Positions 12,701 through 24,002 of a DNA stretch of 64,000 nucleotides are shown piece after piece. The position numbers and the translations under genes are program-made. The stretch is from Lantana camara (taxonomy: Eukaryota > Streptophyta > Magnoliopsida > Lamiales > Verbenaceae): NCBI GenBank assembly GCA_037501455.1, contig CM074855.1, positions 35,931,001 through 35,995,000 of the forward strand. Direction: 5' to 3'. Position 1 is the stretch's first letter. Each line of letters begins with the position of its first letter. Below the pieces are notes generated by a model, which had not been told where the DNA came from, searched no databases, and worked only from the letters and a program-made list of their open reading frames with translations.

Positions 12701-12811
12701 TACACTGATGCGGGCGTCCACCAAGGACCCCGAAGAATACACTGCTGCGGGTGTCCACCACGGACCCCGGAGAATACACTGCTGCGGGCGTCCACCACGG
12801 ACCCTGGAGAA
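12701..12811. repeat. 37-bp tandem repeat, three copies
   Basis: Three imperfect copies beginning tacactgatgcgggcgtcca, tacactgctgcgggtgtcca and tacactgctgcgggcgtcca, each followed by a similar ccac/a-ggacc stretch, in the internal part of the non-autonomous element. Confidence 0.8.
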
Positions 12812-13086
12812 AGCAAGGCAAATCCACCTAGGATTGCAAGGGACAACCGGGACTTCTTAGTGTAACCCCCTCGGTTAGCACACCCACGAACGTCAAACCC
12901 CAAGGACTGCCCGGTGATCAGCCGACTCGCAGTCAAGTGTGCTGTGACCCCATAACGGTCATTCCGCTCTTGGCACACGCTACACGGTACCCTCAGATAC
13001 AAGTTGGCTCCATTCCCAAGGCACAAACACTGGCTCCTCCACAGCTCAGTGTGCAAAGATTGGGTAGATGGACTGTGTTGTGCACC

Positions 13087-13104
13087 ACATCCTCCCCCAC
13101 TCGA
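13087..13104 (-). other. Second, internal polypurine tract (central PPT-like)
   Basis: Minus strand tcgagtgggggaggatgt, identical over 18 nt to the tract at the LTR border (12361-12378), including three bases equal to the LTR start. It could prime a second plus strand, or mark an internal duplication, since the sequence next to it (tcgttgccacctcgacaaca) also resembles that at 12380-12400. Confidence 0.6.
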
Positions 13105-13840
13105 GTCGTTGCCACCTCGACAACACTCGGACAACAAGGCCTCTCGCCTGGAAGTCGTATGCGGTGTGAAGGCACATCCTAACTTAGAATCCATCCTCAA
13201 GAGCCCGAAGCTCCACCACAGTAAGAATGCCCCTCTTGGAAACTCTTCCGCCACAACGCCCATAATATGGTTTCCAAATCCCCTCAAAGAACACCCGCAT
13301 TCACCCAAGACGTGCAAGCTCTTCCATTGAGCAAGCACTCCCACAAAGCGGGGACTCGATCCTTCGACTTATCGGCCGCAAGATATCCCGACGTGCACTC
13401 CATTCAATTAGCAGCGTCATAGTCCTCAAAATCACTGCCCCAAATCACAAGCACCTCGCGTGCAACTGGCGTACCTAACGCCTTCTCAACTTCATCCCCA
13501 CAAGTCCCCATTGAAAACTCCTAGGCCACAGAGCCCATATACGACTTCGGAATAATCTCAAGGAACATCCACACGATTATCCATACTCAGGATAATCAAC
13601 CAACTCGAAACTCCCCCTCTGGGTAAAGTCCCTACCACAACAATGGCCTCGCGCCATGATCATCTCTTGACTAAACGAATCCCCATCGAAAGCCAAGATG
13701 AAATCTTCGCTCTACACTACATTTTCCGACATCCACCCCCAACATGGCTAACAATCCTATTCAACTCAAGCTACTCATCCATAGCAAGCTCGAGAAAAAT
13801 TAGACTGGTCACCAACGTTGCAAGCAGAGCACTGAAGATC

Positions 13841-14090
13841 GGGTTACTTGCCTTCACCCAACCAAAATATAGTTACCAATGAGTTTTCACCGTCAGATTA
13901 CTGGACTTCACCCAACCGTAATCACCCATACTGCAAACTGGGTTACTAGACTTCACATAATTCACAGCTTGTCGGCAACATCGTACTTCAATCGTACTCT
14001 TCGACCGTCACAGAAGAACCGTACAATTCGGTTAATAGACTTCGCCAAACTGCAAGTCGAAATCGCAAATCAGGTTACTATATTCGCCCA
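13841..14090. repeat. Five spaced copies of a ~20-bp motif
   Basis: Copies at 13841, 13895, 13940, 14029 and 14072 share the pattern ggttact-ga-cttcaccca with small changes (gggttacttgccttcaccca, agattactggacttcaccca, gggttactagacttcacata). Spacing is 43-89 bp. No function is known to me. Confidence 0.65.
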
Positions 14091-14441
14091 AGCTACAACC
14101 TTTCTGTAAGGCTTTCGGAGCTAAATTGTTGTACTAAGCTTGCTCTTTGAAAGCAACACCCACTGCTTATCCTAGATGCTTCACAGATTGATTCTTTGGT
14201 ACACGGCATCCCCAAAACCATACGTGACCCACAACGGCTCATTACAGCATTTTAAAGCCACTTTCAATGTGCCTACACTTTACGTGCAGCAAACCGGCAT
14301 GTTTTGGTCCATAAGTCTAGGTCTTGGCTCACTAGCTCGTGTAAAGTTTGTTTGCCAATTCCTTAGTTCAAGCGGCATCGGGTTCTCGGAAGGTACATCT
14401 TCAACTTCGCACTAATCAACTTCCATCTCGGATTGAATCCA

Positions 14442-14455
14442 GGCTCTGATAACAC
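14442..14455 (-). other. Primer binding site of the non-autonomous element
   Basis: Minus strand gtgttatcagagcc, one base inside the right LTR, matching the initiator-Met-tRNA complement with one change. Gypsy B has the same variant site. Confidence 0.7.
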
Positions 14456-14456
14456 G

Positions 14457-16006
14457 TGTCACGGGCGGACTCTTTTACTTACGCAGTGGAACAATTTTTC
14501 GCCCGTGAGGCTCCCTCAGGATCTCCAAAACCTTCGGTCCGCCTTCCATCTTCGAGTCTTTATGATGACCCTTGCTCTTCTTAGCATCATTCACGCACTA
14601 GCGATAGCTTCTGAACGCTTACTCGTACCGCACTTCGTGTTCGGTACTCACCCATTCATGTTCTACAAGCTAGCATGCTTGCCATACGTCCCACAATCTC
14701 GGGACCCAACAATGCATCTCTTGATGGCACGGGAGCATACATGCTCCGTCTCGGCATGAAGGGTCGCTAGCGCGCCCAACACGCAATCCTCGTGCTCGTC
14801 GCTCGCTCGGATGCTTCGGTCTTAGGTGCGCCTCGGCACCCTTCTCTTGCTTCTCGCTTGAGTAGGGCAACTCGTAAGTCCAAGGCTCATTCAACTTGCC
14901 ATCAACCCATAATTATCCCGCACGAAGCTTAGGACTTGCCTTTAAACTCATAGGCAACTTGTCGTCATGCCCACTATGCCTTGTTGCCCAACAAGCGCAT
15001 ATCTTAATCCTACGGACCCCCGTGTCGTGCGTGAACCCTTCGTACTTATCCACGAGTTAGTTCACGGGACTTTGGAGAACTTGTCCCGACCACTCAATCG
15101 GCCTTGAGGTTTTTCTCGGGTCTAGCAACAAAGGGACAGCCCGCCCGGCTTAGCGGGAGCTCATACATAACCTCCGTGGCCTAACTGATGCCCAACGCGG
15201 ACCCCACCGTCCCATACCGCTCGTTTGGTTCCCAAACCGCCCTGAGAACACTAAGTTCCTCTTTTAGGTTCCTAGTGCTGGCCCATGCTAGCAGCCCTTG
15301 CCGGCATGGTGCTCGCTTAGTGCCATCACAGCACGGGGAGGGCTGGCCGATGCTCACCAATGCATGGCCCCCTTATAGTACTCTTAAAAAAAAACTCCTT
15401 TGTTCCGCCACTAGATATTCGTGCTAGCCGAGCAGCGCAGATTTTCCATAAATCCCGTATCCGACCTCGAAATCGCCCGCCGTTGTCGCTCAAACGAAGT
15501 CCTTGACTTCAATATTCATACCACACACTTTCAGCCCCGCCCGAGACTCCATCGTTCGGGAATTGCCCTCGCAATTTGCTGAATTTTCGAAACTGCCCCT
15601 TTGTGACAGCATATTGTTGTCAAGGCTTGTTCATTGCTCAAACGGTGTCCAAATGACTTGAAACTTTATAGAGAGCATCCCAACACATGAAGGGAGCTCC
15701 CCATAAAATATCTCTAGGACATTCCTTCGTTAAGTCTCTCTGCTCAAAGTACTCTTGCCAACCCCGCGCTGCCGACCGCCTCCCGGTCGCACCACAACTC
15801 CAAAGCCCTAACGGACTCGGAATGACCCCAAACTTGGTGGAGACCATCCTCATACATCAAGGAATACACATATCAAATAGTATTCCGATCCCACTTCGTT
15901 AAGGCCTTCATCTCCACCACACCCGCGGGACGATATTCTCGAATCGCCCGCACCCAACGCCGCCAAGTTATGGTCGCAACCTTATCTCCAAGTGCGACCC
16001 ATAACA
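14457..16006 (-). repeat. 5' LTR of the non-autonomous element
   Basis: Right-hand copy, 1550 bp, tgtcacgggcggactctttt to cccataaca. It is the 5' LTR because the primer binding site lies beside it when read on the minus strand. It differs from the other LTR by scattered substitutions and one- or two-base indels. Confidence 0.88.
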
Positions 16007-16926
16007 CCCGGGAACTATGGGTAAGGAATGCCCAGGACGGCAAGGGCCATCGGGTTTGGCCTGTGCGTAGTACCTTTTGAGATATTCACGTGCAACTTAT
16101 GGAGGTTGAGAAGGCGTGGTTTCTTGAGCCCTCGGTTGCTAACCGGGGAAGGTATATTGTGGGTTCGCTACCCCCGTATATTTTTGTTATGTAGGTGACT
16201 AGGGTTTGATTCCAAAATCACCATGGTTGTGAGGATGGATTATGTTATGATTTCAGTTTTGTTATGCTTTGAGGAGTTAAGGGAAGTCCGTTCTCGACGG
16301 AGGTTTGTTTATGCTTTGTATAGATGGTTATGAATCGAGTAGGATTTCTTTATATATATTGTGTTATCTTTTCGAAAATGATTTGGTATGCAAAAATCTA
16401 GCCTCGGTTCATGACTATCCTTTGATATATTCTCTGTTTATACTTATAAGTATGTGGGTGTGTGTTTAGCCCCCTCACTCAGTCGAGTTGTAGACTGACC
16501 CTCTCTTTTCCCCCTTTTAGGTCAGCTCGAGCTAGGCGGGGAAGTGCGTCGAGTCGTGTCGTACTTAGTTGTTTAGGTCGAGTTTGCATTCCATATTTAT
16601 AGCTTTTGGATACTTTATCTCTAATCTGTTTATGTATATGATGGAGATTTGAATACCTGTAATTAATTTTGGGCCTCATGGCCTTAGGTTATATGTTATG
16701 ATATATTGTACTTGAGCTCGTTTGGATCCGGTTTGTTGCTTCCGCTTTTGCTTTTGATTTACTCTTTGCGCGCTCTGTTTATTTTAGCCCCACTTAGCCT
16801 AGTGTGTGCGTGTAAGTTCCCGTTCGCTTAAACTTGGGCTCATGTATGGAGGTCCATTTCATATGTGGGCTTGGGTTTAGGTGCGGGGGATGTGGTGGCC
16901 ACCGTTCCGGGCGCTACATCTTAAAG

Positions 16927-16938
16927 TGGTATCAGAGC
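16927..16938 (+). other. Gypsy A primer binding site
   Basis: tggtatcagagc, a match to the complement of plant initiator-Met tRNA, 8 nt after the LTR end at 16918. Confidence 0.85.
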
Positions 16939-17112
16939 TCCTGGTTGCAAAACCGGAGCTCTAGAGTCGTGTTGAGTCAGTCTAGGTCGTACGGCTTAGG
17001 ACAATGTGATTATGTGTATTTATATGATTATTTGCTCATTTTCTTGTTAATCATGCTCATGAACATGTATTGACTTGCACGCATATGTATCGGAAACTTC
17101 TATTTTGCAGAA

Positions 17113-17961
17113 TCATATCTCCACAAAGACACCGCCATCGAGATAGATCTCCTGAACATCGCCATCACCTAGATCACTCTCCACAATAGGAAAATAATAA
17201 TCCACCACCACCACCCCAAGTGGATCCCAGAAATTTTATGGAGAGATTGGCCGTATTCTTGGAACAAAGAGTTCAGGAGAGGAACAACGCCCCTCAGGCT
17301 GGGAATCATGGAGGGAATGCCATCACTACCATTCTTAGAGAGTTTAAAAATCAGAATCCATCGGTTTTCATTTGTGGGAACGATGTACAAGCGGAGGAGT
17401 GGTTGATTCAAACTAACCCGATATGGGGTCTTATTCCTTGTGGCCCGATGGAAAAGTTACAGTGCACTCTTACAATGATTCAGGGACAGGCTTACAGTTG
17501 GTGGTCTAGTGCTCAGATCAAGTTGGAAGCTTCTGGGGAGGAGATTACATGGGATGTCTTCGAGCGGGAATTCAAGAATAAATATATCCCTAAAGCTACT
17601 AGAAGCCGACGTTTGAGGGAGTTTATGGACCTCAAACAAGGAGGAATGTCCGTAACTGATTATATCAACGAATTTGAGAGACTTTCGTGCTATGCTCCGA
17701 ACATTGCTAATGATGATGAAGCTAAAGCCTCGCAATTCCTTCAGGGTCTTCGGGAATACATGAAAGATGCTCTGGAAGTGGCTAATACGAGCACGTGGGT
17801 GAAGGTGACTGATAAAGCTTTGAGGGTCGAGGAAAGAGTGGTTTTAAGGAGGAAAAGCTCTCATGCTGGACAGGGTTCGAGCTCGGGAAGTTTTAATAGG
17901 TTTGGGAAGAGGCTGGCGTTTCAAGCTTTCCCACAAACTAAGCCTCAGAATAAACAGTTTC
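17113..17961 (+). pseudogene. gag: Gypsy A gag, first part
   Basis: This is the capsid part of Gag. The readable frame begins at 17220 (MDPRNFMERLAVFLEQ) and has the gag domain motifs QAYSWWSSAQI and RRLREFMDLKQGGMSVTDY. Upstream, 17113-17190 still encodes an Arg/His/Asp-rich stretch like the N-terminus of gypsy B Gag, but its ATG is now ATA and a TAG follows, so the true start is lost. At 17961 the gene is split by a reverse copia and resumes at 28010 with a zinc-knuckle region. Confidence 0.85.
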
Positions 17962-18127
17962 TGTTGGAAAACACGAATCAGAAAGCAGCGGAATTTAAAA
18001 ATTTTCCCAACAAAAGGACCTAGAACTCGCAATCGTGTAACCAAATTCGTAGAGATAGAAAACTTACTTTTCTTTTATTCTTTCTTGAAGCGTTTCAAGC
18101 CACCCAAGAACGCTCTTCTCGCGGCTT

Positions 18128-18454
18128 GACAACCCATCCCTGGAAAGTCTCTTTCTACTTCAGAATCCATTGTCGGGATAGCAATCCAAACCAACCTAGA
18201 TTCAATTCATGTTAGGGAAGTTCTTAACAATATAACATAAAGAAAGAAACATGAAACGAGAAAAGCAGGATTGAAACTCCCTTCAAAAACCAGTTTCGCG
18301 AAAGTAGAAAACTGCCAGTCACAAAACCCTCGTGAAAAAACTCATCTTTCAGGATATGGGCGAACGGTTTTCGCCATCTTCTTTGGTTCGATTTTTTCAC
18401 TCGTTTTCTGTTGGGTTCAGAATCGTTTCATCATCCCTTCTGATCGTTTTGCTT
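18128..18454. other. 327-bp LTR segment absent from the sister copia
   Basis: Bounded by GCTT at 18124-18127 and 18451-18454. In the + strand copia the same spot reads straight through. It is therefore either an insertion into this LTR or a deletion between GCTT repeats in the other. The partner LTR has the same segment at 25907-26233. Confidence 0.75.
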
Positions 18455-18671
18455 AATCCCCACTTTTGGTAAAGCTCGAATCTTCAAAACTTCTAACTTG
18501 AAGTCTCTAGAGAAAGTCCACCAACTTGATCACAATCTAACTAGTAAGGATGCTAGTTCTCTAGTTAGTGTTTAGGCTTAACCTTGGGTTTAATTTAATC
18601 TTGGAGAAAGGAAGGTGTTCAACACATGAACCAAGAATTGTCTATTAGCTCCATAAGGAGCTCGAGCTCCC

Positions 18672-18681
18672 CTATTTATAG
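18672..18681 (-). promoter_or_regulatory. TATA box in reverse copia 3' LTR
   Basis: Minus strand ctataaatag, flanked by G and C runs, about 320 bp downstream of the G-box array in the direction of transcription. The copy in the other LTR is at 26451-26460. Confidence 0.6.
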
Positions 18682-19003
18682 GGAGGGGGTTGCCGATCCA
18701 AATCCTTGTTGGGAAAGGATTTGGTTCCCCTCTCTCCTATTACTTGATCATCAAGTACTTTCCAACTTTGACTTTGAATTCTAATTCAAGTCAACTTTTA
18801 AGAGAGCTAAAAATATCCAAACTATTTTTGGATAATTTTATACTTTATTTATTATAAAAATAAATAACTTATTTTTATCTAATTAATTAATTCATAATTA
18901 ATTAACTAGATTATTTTCTCCAAAATTAGACTTTCTTTTTAATTCAAAATTAAACCAAAGTCTATTAAATAATTAACACATTAATTATTTAACATCACAT
19001 AAT

Positions 19004-19072
19004 CACGTGTGGCACACGTGTCTTAATGACACGTGTCCAATCACGTGAGCCACACGTGTGATTTCACACGTG
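19004..19072. promoter_or_regulatory. Six CACGTG G-boxes in reverse copia 3' LTR
   Basis: Six CACGTG cores in 69 bp, mostly as acacgtgt or tcacgtga. This is the classic plant bZIP/bHLH binding core. The position upstream of the TATA box suggests enhancer use. The same array is in the right LTR at 26783-26851. Confidence 0.75.
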
Positions 19073-20225
19073 TGGAACCCCTTAGGCTCGATTAACTCGT
19101 TTAATCATTTTTAAGCCTAAACTCATGTAACCAAGTTGTTGTGTGTGACCCTCTAGGTTCTCAATTCAATTAGCAGTGACCCTAATTAATTAATTCACTA
19201 ATTAATTAATCAGTCCACAGATTAAACGACCATAGTCTAGCAACAGGTGTTTAACCCCTAGCTGAATTGGAATGTTCGGATTCGACAGAACCTTTAAGTC
19301 ATTGATTCATGTGAGATACAATCCTCCTACTTACTATCTCTCAACCATGATGTAGGGTAAGGGAATAATTAGAACCCTAATAATCTGGTCTTAAAGCTAA
19401 GTGCATTTCATATCCATTTGATCTCAATCCAAGAAACCCTTTTCTTGATGTCTTGATCTACTGCCTTGGCCAAGGACTCCATATGGCATATGAATGACTT
19501 ACACAATAAGAGATCACCTTGCAAATGCAAGTGTAGGTCCTTTCTTGATTCTCATTCACTTTCATGAATCACTTGTGCAGCCCCAGCATAAGCCTTGAAT
19601 CAGTTGTCTAAGGCGACACCCTTTAAAGCTTATACCAAAGACTACAGAGTTAACTCATAAAGCGACAAGGAACCTCAAGTCTAAGGATCAATTAATCACA
19701 TCAATGACTCGTGAGATATTTCCTAATCTGGAAGTTTCCATTTCCTGAAATAGAAACTTCCTTTCCCATTTAGGAATGTTCTCAGACGGGGTACCTCAGT
19801 GAACTTACTTATTAAAGTAAGCACCCTCATGTATCACGCACGTATCAACTATACACTTTCCACCTCCATGAAACAAGGTGGTCCTTCTTAAGGGCGTGAT
19901 CCCACAAGCAAGCCTTAGAGGAGCCAGGTTGACACTCCCACTGTCTGTAGGACTCATCGGCTTGGAGTATTTTACTAATCATGACTTATGTGATATAGGG
20001 CTCGTTTCATGAACCATTTCACCTAAATGGTAGAGTCCTAAAGTCATCAGGATTAGGGGAGTTCTCATACATGCGCACGTAATGGAACCACACAAAACAC
20101 GTATTGGCATATAAAGAAGTGTTTGCCTATAATCAATCGTATATTATTCAAAGATTGTCTGTGATATAAGAAAAGTCCCAAAGCAGATTACGTCGAATCG
20201 GCTTTCTAGGGCACTATTCCTAACA

Positions 20226-20241
20226 ATCTCCCACTTGCCCG
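20226..20241 (-). other. Polypurine tract of reverse copia
   Basis: Minus strand cgggcaagtgggagat, ending at the LTR start, identical to the tract of the + strand copia at 39025-39040. Confidence 0.85.
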
Positions 20242-23200
20242 TAAAAGCCATTTAGGTACTCTAAGTCCCATCTTCTCAAGATGCACTTAGAGACCCTATT
20301 GACTTTGGGCGTTTCCAAAGTGGATCTGCTATATTCTCTGCTGATGTGACCCTCTTGTTTACACATCTCTTAGGAAACACCTTTTCCTTATAAAGTGATT
20401 CGTAATCACGTGTTCAGTCTCTTGGTGAGGTCTTGGTTCTCTTACTTGAGCAACCATCCTTTTTATCATACAATATGATCAAGGAGTTGTTTTCATGCTA
20501 GGAACTTCATCTAACAAGTTAGATGGAGTTTCTTACCCAAACAGTTAACTTAGTATTATATAATACGACTAAGTTCTCAACTACGATAGTTGAGTTTTGC
20601 AATGTCCGTCCTTGGAACCCCTTTCCAACACATTGCATTACCATTCTGGTAGAAGTTGTATCCTTTCAATGATTTCATAATCATCTATGTTTGATGAACG
20701 GTTACATCAAATATCCTTCTAACAATAAGACCTTTTGGGCTCTGTAAACTTAATACATGTCCTCATTTCTTCTCAAGTACTCTGAGGACATCCTTTACAG
20801 AGATCCAATGACCTTCTCTGAGGTCATATTAGATTCGGCCTACTACGCTTAGTGTTGCGCCATATCTAATTTAGTACATAACTTTTCATACATTATGCAC
20901 CCTTTCACTTAAAGGGATTTTGGACATTCTAACTTTCTCAAAGTTATCTTAGGACACATACTCTTCAAAAGAGATGTTCCATTGTCCATACTAAACTCCT
21001 TTTAGTACCGTGGTTATGTACTCATTTTGTGATAATCCTTTTATTCTCTTAGATCTATCTTCTATAGATCTTAATGTCGAGAATATAGGATAATCACTAA
21101 GATCTTTTATGTCAAATTGTTTCTTAAACAAGAATTGGTAACTTTCACGTCATCCTTGACATTCCTAATGAGAAGGACATCGTCTTCTAAAGAACCAAAA
21201 TTGACTCTCACATCACTAACTTTCATATGTACACTTTGAGACTTATTCGACTTCCATCTGTGTCAAACGATTTGACTATCCTATGGAATCGAATTGTCTA
21301 ATCCTAGAAGCCTTTATCAATCCACAGATTGACTTTAGGGATTTGCATACCTTATGCATACTCCCACTGAATATGAGATTTATAGAAATACCTTATTTCA
21401 GTCTCTTTCAATCTCATATTGAACAAGATAGTTCTCATATTGATTTATCATATCTCATAGTCAGAATATGAGGATATGGTAAACATAATCCAAATGGACT
21501 TTTGCATCTCAACCGTCAAGAAGGTTGTAATGCTTTCCATTTACTCGAAGCTCTAGGAGCTTGATCCTATCAGGTGGATCAACCAAGGTCAAAACTTGGT
21601 TTGAGTATATGGAATCCATATTGGATTTCAAGGCTTGCTTACACTACTCAGATTCCAAATCTGACAGTGTCTCCTCTTCAAGTAATTCCTTAGCTATCTA
21701 GGAAAGCGTTCTAAACGCATCTTAAGAGAAGGGTTTCACACGTGTACATACTCTAAAATTTGGCTAAGTTTTATCAGATGGGCCCGTTTCTTCTATATGT
21801 GGCGTGGATATTTATCCTTAAATTTCTTCGAGGTCTGCTTGCTTGTCTTTCCTCTTCTATGGGAACGATTCCTTGAGAAAGATACATTCCTTGAGACAAA
21901 CAACCTTTGTCAAAGGGAATTGCAGAAACGATATTCAATAACGTTGTATAAACTTGAACTCATTTCAAACTTATCTCCCACTATCCTCTTCACTTAAGAG
22001 GATTCTACTAAATTCTTGGATAATAATAATTAGGGAATTTAATATGCCACATTGCATAGTGCAACTAAAGGACTGATTTTGGAAGGTACTAAATTCAAAA
22101 TCTCTAACTGCATATTCTGGGAGTTTATTCCTAGAATGATTATAAGTCAGTAAAGCTTGCTATGGAATGGACCATGTTGCATTAGGTTTCATTCCCTCAT
22201 TCGAAAACATTAAGGTGTTCTCGAATTAGTTTACTGAGAGATAATCCTATTATCTCTAAGATGACTAAGGAATTAGTTACTAAGATATTGGCTATCTCGA
22301 TCATATCGATTTACCCATAACTTATGACTACTTCGGTTCCTAACCTCCTTTTGAAATTCTAAGAATTTCATATAAGTTTCGAATTTGTACTTTAACAAGT
22401 ACATTCATTCATAATGATTAAACTGACGATTGTATCTAGTGGTTACATTAACTTCTTACACTCATCAGCATGGATCGAAATCCACTATAATTTTGGAACG
22501 TTCCATGTTTCACCTAAACAATGTTCCGGGAACGTTTTCCCTTTGAGATAGGATTCACAGGAAGTCAACTCTATAGGTTCATTTTCATAGAATGATCCTA
22601 AGGTGTCTGACTTGCTAATCCTTTTATATCTCAACGTTCCAAAGTAATTCGAAGCTTTGTCATCTCACTGACTTTTGTTATCTCGTTGTATGTTCAGAAC
22701 ATCAGTGCCTTGAGTCTTTGCACAACGGATTATGCTGAATTGACTCAAGACTAGTGAATTCTATTCCTAGTAGAATTACTAAACGAGGTAACATTTCAGA
22801 GTACTCATACTCTATGCAGTTCCCTTTCAAAGTCCTTATTTGCTACCATAGAAGCAAAAGTCCAATTTGATCTCTAGTGTCTTTTGGGCGTACCCCTTAC
22901 ATGCCCCTCCATTGGGCTCTTAAGGGTTTCTTCTTCTTTAGGCGTTCAAGCCTTTAACTTAGGGAGTTTAGAAGAAGAATTAACCATCTCAACCTTTTAT
23001 TCCTTCTTAAGGATGCTCTCAATCATTATCAACTAAATGATTAACTATGCTACATTAGCATCATTCTAGTTGAGCATAAAGGGTTTGAATGATGGTGGAA
23101 GCAATGTAAGCAATCAGTGCATTGAGAACTCTTTTCTCAGTTGATGATCAAGACCATTAGATCTTCAAATAAGATCTTTAGACCTTGTTCGTGTGCACTT

Positions 23201-23481
23201 GTTTCCTCATTTGGGATATTGAATAATTCCATAATGTTATACCTTGTAACATTTTTATGAGGTGGTTCAATTGCTTTTAAGTGGTTTGGAAAAAATCCAT
23301 TCACCTCAGATTGCTTCTCTTTTGGCCCGGGTCGAATTTTCACAATTGAAAACTTCGCCCTTTAGAGAACGCCTTTCTCTAGTCGGATTCTAAAATGAAT
23401 TTTAGGATCCGAAGCCATTTAGAGTTAGTCAGGACTTAGTCAGCTTATTTGACTTAAGGATGGATACGAATGGGTTCGCAT
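20242..23481 (-). pseudogene. Degenerate copia gag-pol relic
   Basis: Read on the minus strand, an ATG at 23481 lies where the sister copia gag starts, but the frame hits a stop after 13 codons. Patches remain recognisable: at 23137-23343 a gag piece containing VTRYNIMELFNIPNEETSAH, which corresponds to the middle of the sister Gag, and near 20320-20400 the end of RNase H (a VTSAEN-IADPL-like stretch). Elsewhere the reading is scrambled by indels. At about 3.24 kb it is shorter than the 3.92 kb coding part of the sister element. No function can remain. Confidence 0.8.
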
Positions 23482-23683
23482 TTCATATTGTAGAGAATCA
23501 CAGAACTACAACCTAAATTCTAAGCAGAGAAAATGTGGGCATGCTGAATTATAACGATATACAAAAGATAAGGTCTTTAATCTAATGTAGCTCCCACTGT
23601 TTTTCAAAGATCTATAATTCCCAAAGATCTAAGAGGAACACGTTTCCCAATGGGTACTAAGATCCTAAGCATTTTACCTCGAA

Positions 23684-24002
23684 CCCACGACTCGCGGACA
23701 TTCTAAGCAAAATCCTAGGTAGGTACAACTTACCAATTCTAACACCTTTAGAACTCTTAGTAATTGTTTTTGCATCACCTATCTTTCGATATGGACCCAC
23801 GACTCGTGCGACATCCATATTTACTTAGGCGTTTAAGCTAGACCCATCAATCATAAGATCATGATCAAAACTTAGTTCGAACGACCCACGACTCGCGGAC
23901 ATCGCCCTTGCCAAAATTAACCACGAAATATTGATCATTTAAAATGATCAATTAGGTAACTAAGAACTAATAAGCTCCACTAGCTATCCCACGACTCGCG
24001 GA
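23684..24002 (-). repeat. Four copies of the leader motif tccgcgagtcgtggg
   Basis: Minus-strand copies at 23988-24002, 23885-23899, 23796-23811 (variant tcgcacgagtcgtggg) and 23684-23698. Order and spacing match those of the sister leader (34582-34900), including which copy is the variant. Confidence 0.85.

Larger units (their letters stand above)
12364..14456 (-). other. Non-coding internal region of the non-autonomous element
   Basis: No domain is recognisable. The longest minus frame (12670-13344, 224 codons) is rich in Cys, Gly and Ser, runs through a 37-bp tandem repeat and matches no gag or pol motif I know, so I do not call it a gene. The region holds a second copy of the polypurine tract (13087-13104), three 37-bp repeats (about 12701-12811) and five spaced copies of a motif of about 20 bp (13841-14090). 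Confidence 0.7.
10817..16006 (-). mobile_element. Non-autonomous LTR retrotransposon (LARD-like), TSD CCCGG
   Basis: A complete element with TSD CCCGG at 10812-10816 and 16007-16011. Two direct LTRs of about 1.55 kb (10817-12363 and 14457-16006) flank 2.1 kb of internal DNA. On the minus strand a primer-binding-site-like gtgttatcagagcc (14442-14455) lies next to the right LTR, and a polypurine tract (tcgagtgggggagga) lies next to the left LTR, so transcription should run right to left. The internal part shows no gag or pol similarity that I can see, so the element depends on proteins from others. By eye the LTRs are roughly 95% alike, so it is neither very young nor ancient. Superfamily is uncertain. 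Confidence 0.88.
2692..16918 (+). repeat. Gypsy A 5' LTR, split in three pieces
   Basis: The LTR sequence is 2692 to about 3754, then 10207-10816, then 16012-16918, ending gggcgctaca. Each piece is collinear with the 3' LTR (58640-59706, 60047-60667, 63873 on). Between the first two pieces about 340 bp present in the 3' LTR (about 59707-60046) are missing and gypsy B lies there instead. The unnested length would be about 2.9 kb, in the long range known for Tekay elements. Confidence 0.9.
17962..20225 (-). repeat. 3' LTR of reverse copia, 2264 bp
   Basis: Minus-strand LTR from tgttaggaatag at the right to ccaaca at the left. It contains a G-box array (19004-19072), a reverse TATA box (18672-18681) and a 327-bp segment (18128-18454) that the related + strand copia LTRs lack. 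The 61-codon frame at 18271-18456 lies mostly in that segment and has no known product. Confidence 0.92.

Noticed and set aside
12670..13344. 224-codon minus frame inside the non-autonomous element
   Set aside because: It runs through a 37-bp tandem repeat, shows no known domain, and other frames over the same DNA are also open. Not supported as a gene.
12701..14090. CRISPR-like repeat and spacer pattern
   Set aside because: Repeats are imperfect, irregularly spaced and lie inside a plant LTR element; there are no cas genes and this is not prokaryotic DNA.
16927..16938. tRNA-like sequences near LTR ends
   Set aside because: These are 12-13-nt primer binding sites complementary to initiator-Met tRNA, not tRNA genes.
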